Below are positions 7,001 through 10,599 of a stretch of 10,599 bases of DNA, in pieces (position 1 is the first letter of the stretch; the number at the start of each line of letters is the position of its first letter). Source of the DNA: Candidatus Cloacimonadota bacterium (GTDB lineage: Bacteria > Cloacimonadota > Cloacimonadia > Cloacimonadales > TCS61); assembly GCA_030628755.1 (NCBI GenBank), contig DAOVQH010000060.1:1-10599 (forward strand), given 5' to 3'. The notes under the pieces were generated by a model. It did not search any database and was not told the origin of the DNA. It saw nothing but the letters and a program-made list of their open reading frames with translations. A program made the position numbers and the translations under genes.

Positions 7001-7416
7001 AAAACTTTGAGGAAAGTTATGGGACCACTGGAAACACCACTGGTGCTTCTAACCCGTGCATTTGCCTGACGGAGTTTGCTAAAACTAAACCCGGTGCCAC
7101 CCCCACTTTTATGAATTAAAGCAGCATTTTTAACACATTCGAAAATACTCTCCATACTATCTTCCAAAGGAAGTACAAAACAGGCAGAAAGTTGTTGTAG
7201 ATCATTCCCGGCATTCATAAGTGTAGGAGAGTTTGGCAGAAAATATCCGGAATCCAAAAGCTGATAATACCGTTTTTTCTTTTCTGCATTACCATTACTA
7301 ATATTGTCTGCAACCCTGGTAATCATCTTTTCCCAGTTCTCCAGGATATCACCATTGTTATCTTTTTTAAAATATCTTTTCTCTAAAACAATAAGAGCAT
7401 TTTCTGATAGCTTCAT
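4042..7416 (-). CDS. nrdJ: Adenosylcobalamin-dependent ribonucleotide reductase (class II) with intein
   Basis: Class II reductase makes deoxyribonucleotides using a thiyl radical generated from adenosylcobalamin, without oxygen. The 1124-residue precursor contains a 374-residue intein (262-635); the spliced enzyme would be 750 residues. The N-terminal part starts directly in the catalytic domain, with no ATP-cone: FLPNSPTLMNAG (59-70), QLSACF with redox Cys79, KSGGGTGFSFS (103-113), GGTRRGANM (149-157). The catalytic NPCGEQPLLP loop is split by the intein: N260-P261, then C636-G-E638. The second redox cysteine is C647 in NEACNLGS. ATTTTIAPTGTIS (792-804) and GCKGVTVYRDGSR (928-940) follow. 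The C-terminal region has the TSCPD-type segment (about 985-1070) and a CxxC...CxxCxxC zinc-ribbon-like tail (C1100, C1103, C1113, C1116, C1119, C1124). ATG at 7414-7416 follows AGGAGA at 5 bases. The gene has a 295-bp leader and appears monocistronic. By homology to the Thermotoga enzyme, C636 carries the thiyl radical and C79/C647 are the redox pair. Confidence 0.97.
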   Translation of the reverse strand: MKLSENALIVLEKRYFKKDNNGDILENWEKMITRVADNISNGNAEKKKRYYQLLDSGYFLPNSPTLMNAGNDLQQLSACFVLPLEDSMESIFECVKNAALIHKSGGGTGFSFSKLRQANARVRSTSGVSSGPITFLKVFNSATDAVKQGGTRRGANMAILNVDHPQILEFITCKENPNELTNFNLSVGITKKFMEAFYKDGEYELISPHTRKVAEKLKARDVFSLIIEMAYKNGEPGIIFLDRINKFNPTPHIGKIESTNPCFHPDTLISTNNGLKKIKEIYHNKEIEIYTDNRVIEEKVIRNNREYYKNGVTLRKAEVIKTGVKGTIRIDLKNGQMLKVTPEHKILTVKGWKEAKDLSQEDEVLVQSGKGCWSKTDNIGKELALFLGWMIGDGWLTSDGKVAGMVFAEKEKYILEKMQDIADKFGAGRGIINKRENNCWQMLFKRKDFVNIIKSTGLKAVKSPEKRIPLSMFSATKESVSLFINGLFSADGTVNHIDVDHRDIRLTSASFELLQDVQLLLLNEGIFSKIYDRTKKDQAKFSYTTINGEKKTYTSHRYYELIINGNDVCRFREFAGELIHKGKNEKLQKIDQNSRKTTKYISKIKEIVRAAEIEVYDIKEEVTHSLLANGIVAHNCGEQPLLPNEACNLGSLDLSAMIKNGKFDWTTLKKAVRDAVEFLDDVINRSKFPLPAIDEMAKSNRKIGLGIMGWADLLFLLKIPYNSKKATSLAEEVMEFIDYHSKQMSMELALKHNSFPNFKGSIYNTKKLNRENNKLDWSKLKSEIAKKGIRNATTTTIAPTGTISMICNTSSGIEPQFSLVYVKNVMDGEKLLYVNPHFEKAMRETGLYSKELMNKISESGSIANIPGIPENLKKVFVTSHDISPQWHIRMQAAFQKYTDNAVSKTINFKNEATKEDIRMAYELAYELGCKGVTVYRDGSRENQVLSVGTKVKESADNGDRIAPRERPVITKGITQKVETGCGHLYITINSDERGPCEIFTQMGKVGGCASAQLEAIARLTSLCLRSNVKVSSIIRQLKGIRCPSPMWSNGEMVTSCADSIARSLEQFLRLNDEFLQYIDTENEKTAVVSNPGPKRLQATCPDCGSAVEHSEGCLRCNSCGWSKC
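5512..6633 (-). mobile_element. In-frame intein with LAGLIDADG homing endonuclease in nrdJ
   Basis: The 374-residue insert (precursor residues 262-635) carries all standard splicing elements. Block A starts with Cys262 (CFHPDTLIST). Block B has the TxxH motif TPEH (341-344) in LKVTPEHKIL. Block F is VYDIKEEVTHSLLANG (615-630) and block G is IVAHN with His634-Asn635, followed by Cys636 as the +1 extein residue. The two dodecapeptide motifs of a LAGLIDADG endonuclease are at LALFLGWMIGDG (383-394) and LFINGLFSADGT (482-493), each with the acidic residue expected for metal-dependent cleavage. The boundaries give a perfect NP|CGEQ extein junction. Nothing is frameshifted or missing, so splicing and homing both look possible. 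The insertion site lies within the active-site loop, a favoured place for inteins in ribonucleotide reductases. Confidence 0.96.
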
Positions 7417-7489
7417 AATAATCTCCTAAAAATTTACATAAATATCCAGCATAACAAGATAAAAGATTTATTTCAATTCATAACTTCTT

Positions 7490-7532
7490 AAAAAACAAAA
7501 AGTTACGAATTTAATAACCGAAATCGTAACTT
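7490..7532 (-). terminator. Hairpin plus U-tract in nrdJ leader, possible attenuator
   Basis: On the minus strand AAGTTACGA (7524-7532) pairs perfectly over 9 bp with TCGTAACTT (7500-7508), with an AT-rich loop between. The downstream strand runs straight into a T-rich tract (TTTTGTTTTT, complement of 7491-7500). The geometry is that of an intrinsic terminator oriented with nrdJ, ending about 75 bases before its start codon. The stem has only three G-C pairs, so it would be weak. It could be an attenuator if transcription starts upstream, or simply a protein-binding dyad. Confidence 0.4.
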
Positions 7533-7642
7533 ATATATTACGCTTATTTAATTGTTAAATTTCAAGTCGTTAGCACTGGTGTCAAGCTGAAATTCAAATG
7601 GTATCTCTTAGATTTTTGTGAATGCTTTAATAATCAATATTT

Positions 7643-7684
7643 AATAAAAAATAAAAAATTAAGGAATTTATTTTATAGCCTTAA
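7643..7684 (-). terminator. Weak intrinsic terminator after the deacetylase-family gene
   Basis: Read on the minus strand, TTAAGG (7679-7684) pairs with CCTTAA (7659-7664) around a 14-base loop and is followed by TTTTTTATTTTTTATT. The stem is short, but place and T-run suit the end of the lolC/deacetylase transcript, 28-70 bases after its stop. A second small foldback, AAGAATT-TTTT-AATTCTT (7696-7713), overlaps the stop codon itself. Confidence 0.5.
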
Positions 7685-7711
7685 ATAATTACATCAAGAA
7701 TTAAAAAATTC

Positions 7712-9136
7712 TTATCTGTTTTTCCAGTAATTGTAAAGTTTATCCAATGAACACAACCAACCGGAATTGTATCTGCTGTATTGCAAAAGTTTCCAATATA
7801 AATTTCCCCATCTGGGAAAATCTACCCAATCAAAAATATGATTATGCCAGGATATGGAAATATGAGATTTGTGTTTCTTAGATTTTCTAAGAAGGCTTTC
7901 GATCTGTTTTTTTGCTTTTTTGAAATTTCCACCAATCTGATTCAATAAAGTCCTATCCATCGCAATTATAGGAATTTCAAGTACATTGAAAGACCTATTC
8001 TCTTCAATATTAAAAGGATAGAATGGATAGGAAATACCTGCTCTGTAACCTATATTCTCATCAAATCCAATACTTGAGTCAAATTTCACTTTAGCTTTTT
8101 CCAGAACTTTAAATAAATTCTGATAATTGAAATTCAAATATCGGATTCTAAAACCGTTAGCAGTGAAACCTTCCAGTTTATCTAATTCCTGTGGTAAAAA
8201 ATGATACTGATAACCTGCTTCTTTGCTTCCCTGTAAATTCACGCTGGAATTCTGTAAAAGCTTAACGATCTGCTGAAAATAGACCTCGTCTGCAAAATAG
8301 TTACGTCTTTTATCAGGGAAATCGGTTTTAGTTAATAAAAAAAATGAGGAAGCTGTTTTGAAGAATCTCTCCTTCTTAATGATCTTCTTAACGAGCCTGG
8401 AAGGATCGTAGAAGTATTTCTTATCCATCTTATGTAACACAGCCTTATATAATGCTTTAAGTGAGTTTTTCTTAAATAGTTTTATCTTTCTTTTTATCAT
8501 TGCTTTAATATGAGCATCAGTCCAGAAGTTCCAATATTCGACATTATGTGAAAGTGAGACTGCAAATTTCTTCCCTGCAGGCCAGATATTACTTCTTACA
8601 TATTCTGGAAAAGCTCTATCTAACATATCCTCAAAAAGTTCACAATATCTATCAACTGGAGGAACATCCACAAAACCAAAACGATACTGAATAGAAGAAT
8701 AATAATCATAAGGACTAGTTGGTGATATTTCCTTTGACGATGCGTATTCCTGCCAGCAGGTAAGAAAATAGAATGCAGAAGAAATAATATCCTTTCTTAT
8801 TCTTATTGAATTCGACGTGAATCTAAATATCTCTCCCTGCTTGGAAAAAAGAAAGGGTATGTATTCATCTTTGTATTTTACAAGGTTTACTATTTCAGAG
8901 GGATAGAGCTCTTTTGCAGTAAAGAAATCCGAAGCATAAGGACTGTGAAAAATATGAATCGGATATTCTTCTTCACTTCTCTTTCCATAATAAATATGGA
9001 TAGTTTGAGATGTCAATCCTGTAAAATATCTTGGCTTCAATCCTAAAATATGACAGATTGTATTAAAGACATATTTTGCCTTGGGAAGGAAGGATTCTTC
9101 AACGTTGAGAAGAATATGTAGATATTTAAATTCCAT
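7712..9136 (-). CDS. Polysaccharide-deacetylase-fold protein, probably lacking catalytic residues
   Basis: This 474-residue protein has the layout of NodB-fold deacetylase-like proteins with a DUF7033-type N-terminal domain. The N-terminal part includes FLTCWQEY (124-131) and VDVPPVDRY (156-164), which match the approach to the fold in that family. The NodB-like part covers about 188-470: KKFAVSLSHNVEYW (189-202), ASSFFLLT (262-269), FDSSIGF (352-358), LEIPI with MDRTL (386-397), and SWHNH (429-433). Residues expected for catalysis and metal binding look changed: SHNVE (196-200) replaces the usual T-H-D-[IV]-D, LQGS (301-304) replaces LHxS, and RIRYL (330-334) replaces RQHxL. There is no signal peptide. 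The ATG at 9134-9136 was chosen over an upstream in-frame start at 9274 because AGGGAT lies five bases before it and the longer form would overlap lolC by 136 bp. It sits 2 bp after lolC and may act on cell-surface glycans or in envelope assembly. Confidence 0.85.
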   Translation of the reverse strand: MEFKYLHILLNVEESFLPKAKYVFNTICHILGLKPRYFTGLTSQTIHIYYGKRSEEEYPIHIFHSPYASDFFTAKELYPSEIVNLVKYKDEYIPFLFSKQGEIFRFTSNSIRIRKDIISSAFYFLTCWQEYASSKEISPTSPYDYYSSIQYRFGFVDVPPVDRYCELFEDMLDRAFPEYVRSNIWPAGKKFAVSLSHNVEYWNFWTDAHIKAMIKRKIKLFKKNSLKALYKAVLHKMDKKYFYDPSRLVKKIIKKERFFKTASSFFLLTKTDFPDKRRNYFADEVYFQQIVKLLQNSSVNLQGSKEAGYQYHFLPQELDKLEGFTANGFRIRYLNFNYQNLFKVLEKAKVKFDSSIGFDENIGYRAGISYPFYPFNIEENRSFNVLEIPIIAMDRTLLNQIGGNFKKAKKQIESLLRKSKKHKSHISISWHNHIFDWVDFPRWGNLYWKLLQYSRYNSGWLCSLDKLYNYWKNR

Positions 9137-9138
9137 TT

Positions 9139-10353
9139 TTAATCCCTGATTATTTTGATCGGATCGATTTTTACCGTTCGCCTGGCTGGATGTAAAGTAG
9201 TTAAGAAACTTATTATAATCGCAACTAAAGGAACAAAAATAAAATCCCAGATTCGCATCTCTACAGGTATCCAATGAAGTGGAAATCCGGGAACAGGAAT
9301 TTTTATTATGTGGTAGTTATGTTGAGCAAATAGAATCAACAAAGCCAATATCAAGCCAATGAAAGTTCCAAATATTCCGATTATCATTCCCACATTTACA
9401 AATATCTTGATGATATCATGTTCAGTAGCACCCATTGCTTTCAAAATACCAATTTCTGTCTTTTTTTCTGCCACAAGTTTAATGAAATTACCTGTCATAT
9501 TGAAAGCAGCAATTATTATCATCAAAGCCAACACCATGAACATGACCACTTTTTCCATCTTGATTGCATTGAACAGATTAGCTTCAAATTCGCTCCAGTC
9601 CTCAACCATAAAACTATTCCCGATTTGAGATTGAATTACTTTAGAAATTAGACGTGACTTTTTAGAATCCTGAGTTTTAATATCAATGTGGCTTACTTCA
9701 TCTTCATAACCTAAAAAATACTGAGCATTCTTTAGAGAAACATAAGTAAACAACCTATCATATTCCGGCATTCCAGAAATAAATATCCCGATAACTTTAA
9801 ATTCTCTACTTCTAGGAAGAAGGCCAAATGAAGAAGGCTCAGTTCCCACAGGAGAAGTAAGTTGAACATACTCCCCAACTGTTGCATTCAAAGTTAAAGA
9901 TAAATCCAATCCAATGATTATTCCGTCTTTTTCAATAGCTTCTGTTTCAGGTTCCCCCACAACAATTTTATTCAGAAGTTCAGTTACTTTTTTATGTTTT
10001 TCAAAATCTATCCCAAAGCAAATAGTGGAAACAAGGTAATTCTTTTTCTGGATCATCAGTTCGTTTTCACAAACAGGAGCAGCTCCAACTACACTTGGAA
10101 ATGTACTGATTTTATCCACAAGATTTTTATAATTAATAATTGGTGAGTAATCGGATTTGTAGATTTTAATTTCTGCCTTTGAACCGATCACCCGGTTTCG
10201 CATGTCAGATTCAAAACCGTTCATAACCGAAGATACAACCAGAAGAGAAAATACGCCAATAATGATACCAAATACAGAAAGCATATTGGAAAAGGTAAAA
10301 CAGTACTTTTTTCTACCTTTTAAATATCGTAGAGCCAGTTTTAAGTGGAACAT
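9139..10353 (-). CDS. lolC: Lipoprotein-releasing ABC transporter permease, LolC/LolE family
   Basis: The 404-residue inner-membrane protein has the MacB/LolCE topology: one membrane segment near the N-terminus (about 23-43), a large periplasmic domain (about 45-265), then three more membrane segments (about 267-289, 318-343, 369-388). KLALRYLKGRKKY at the start and EKKTEIGILKAMGAT (296-310), the coupling-helix region that contacts the LolD ATPase, are typical of the family, as is the closing HPARRTVKIDPIKIIRD tail. LolCDE lifts mature lipoproteins from the inner membrane and hands them to the chaperone LolA for delivery to the outer membrane. Length is normal. ATG at 10351-10353 is preceded by AGGAAG. 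The gene follows a GGDEF-type gene by 57 bp and is coupled to the deacetylase-family gene downstream. No lolD ATPase is next to it in this window. It could also be a general MacB-like permease, but the motifs favour LolC/E. Confidence 0.92.
   Translation of the reverse strand: MFHLKLALRYLKGRKKYCFTFSNMLSVFGIIIGVFSLLVVSSVMNGFESDMRNRVIGSKAEIKIYKSDYSPIINYKNLVDKISTFPSVVGAAPVCENELMIQKKNYLVSTICFGIDFEKHKKVTELLNKIVVGEPETEAIEKDGIIIGLDLSLTLNATVGEYVQLTSPVGTEPSSFGLLPRSREFKVIGIFISGMPEYDRLFTYVSLKNAQYFLGYEDEVSHIDIKTQDSKKSRLISKVIQSQIGNSFMVEDWSEFEANLFNAIKMEKVVMFMVLALMIIIAAFNMTGNFIKLVAEKKTEIGILKAMGATEHDIIKIFVNVGMIIGIFGTFIGLILALLILFAQHNYHIIKIPVPGFPLHWIPVEMRIWDFIFVPLVAIIISFLTTLHPARRTVKIDPIKIIRD
9142..9147 (-). 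promoter_or_regulatory. Ribosome binding site inside the 3' end of lolC, fixing the next start
   Basis: AGGGAT on the minus strand is made of the last two sense codons of lolC (Arg-Asp) and lies five bases before the ATG at 9134-9136. The lolC stop codon falls between the two. This arrangement implies translational coupling and decides against the upstream in-frame start at 9274. Confidence 0.7.
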
Positions 10354-10410
10354 AGCTTCCTAATTAAAGACCATTTTCATTATAATAACAGCCAGATAAA
10401 TTCCAAAAAA

Positions 10411-10599
10411 TCATTTATAACCCTTAATCTTTTTATTTTCATATAGATTAACATCAGCTATTGTAATACAATTATCGATATCCATCGGTTTATTGTAAAC
10501 GCTAAGACCAAATGTTATATCTATGGAAATTTTCTTTTTCTGGAAATTAATAGAGGTTTTAGCAATTTCTTCCTCGAGTTTCCTGGAAATAACTCTCCC
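10411..10599 (-). CDS. C-terminal end of a GGDEF-like (diguanylate cyclase) protein, partial
   Basis: Only the last 62 residues are present; the rest lies beyond the right edge. The pattern KISIDITFGLSVYN (23-36) followed by CITIADVNLYENKKIKGYK (44-62) matches the end of GGDEF domains, where a TxSIGVA-like strand is followed by ADxALYxAKxxGRN. Such domains make cyclic di-GMP from GTP when the GGDEF signature is intact, but that signature is outside the window, so activity cannot be judged. The usual final Asn/Arg-rich segment is replaced by KIKGYK. The stop is 57 bp before the lolC start on the same strand, so read-through into lolC is possible. Confidence 0.72.
   Translation of the reverse strand, partial: GRVISRKLEEEIAKTSINFQKKKISIDITFGLSVYNKPMDIDNCITIADVNLYENKKIKGYK

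Larger units (their letters stand above)
7417..7711 (-). promoter_or_regulatory. nrdJ leader and promoter region
   Basis: This AT-rich 295-bp gap lies between the deacetylase-family gene and nrdJ, both on the minus strand. It holds a weak terminator for the upstream genes (7643-7684), a minus-strand TTGACA at 7580-7585 and a second possible -35, TTGAAA (7560-7565), 19 bases before TAATAT (7535-7540). A terminator-like hairpin (7490-7532) and the nrdJ Shine-Dalgarno (AGGAGA, 7422-7427) follow. No good -10 stands 17 bases from the TTGACA, so the start point is uncertain. I looked for cobalamin-riboswitch conserved boxes and saw none. Confidence 0.45.

Noticed and set aside
7417..7711. Cobalamin riboswitch upstream of the B12-dependent reductase
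   Set aside because: It was expected from the biology, but I could not find the conserved B12-box or the long structured leader by eye. A covariance-model scan would settle it.
9137..9274. N-terminal extension of the deacetylase-family protein from an ATG at 9274
   Set aside because: The extra 46 residues overlap the end of lolC, have no ribosome binding site and look unlike protein of this family. The ATG at 9136 is well supported.

Overview
The window looks like a low-GC Gram-negative bacterium that is probably anaerobic. A LolC/LolE-type lipoprotein-release permease implies an outer membrane. The ribonucleotide reductase is the oxygen-independent, cobalamin-dependent class II type. Most genes have clear Shine-Dalgarno sequences (AGGAGA, GAGG, GGGGG), which argues against typical Bacteroidota. 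A Cloacimonadota-like lineage would fit, but that is a guess from gene content and not something the sequence proves.

Layout from left to right. (1) 1-1667, minus strand: an unrecognised 271-aa protein followed 12 bp later by the start of a long-form urocanate hydratase (hutU, histidine degradation) that runs off the left edge. (2) 1668-1908: a divergent intergenic region with a short dyad and weak promoter-like sequence. (3) 1909-3261, plus strand: an allantoinase/dihydroorotase-family cyclic amidohydrolase with all metal ligands present. (4) 3262-4041: a 780-bp non-coding repeat island between two convergent genes. It holds three arrays of GGTTCAGGG/CCCTGAACC-type units, an exact 50-bp direct repeat, and repeated TTCGGAARG palindromic arms. 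The last array ends about 5 bp from the stop of the next gene. (5) 4042-7416, minus strand: class II ribonucleotide reductase (nrdJ), interrupted by a 374-aa intein with a LAGLIDADG homing endonuclease, inserted directly before the catalytic cysteine of the NPCGE motif. (6) 7417-7711: the nrdJ leader, with a terminator-like hairpin in the sense orientation, plus a weak terminator for the genes further right. (7) 7712-10599, minus strand: the C-terminal end of a GGDEF-like protein, a LolC/LolE-family permease, and a polysaccharide-deacetylase-fold protein. The last two are 2 bp apart and probably translationally coupled.

The genes form at least three independent units: hypothetical-hutU; amidohydrolase; and GGDEF/lolC/deacetylase ahead of nrdJ. 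Only hypothetical-hutU and lolC-deacetylase look like tight operons. The points most worth a second look are the intein that must splice before the reductase can work, the deacetylase homologue whose expected catalytic residues appear replaced, the repeat island abutting nrdJ, and the possible attenuator in the nrdJ leader. I saw no CRISPR array, complete transposase gene, tRNA or rRNA.
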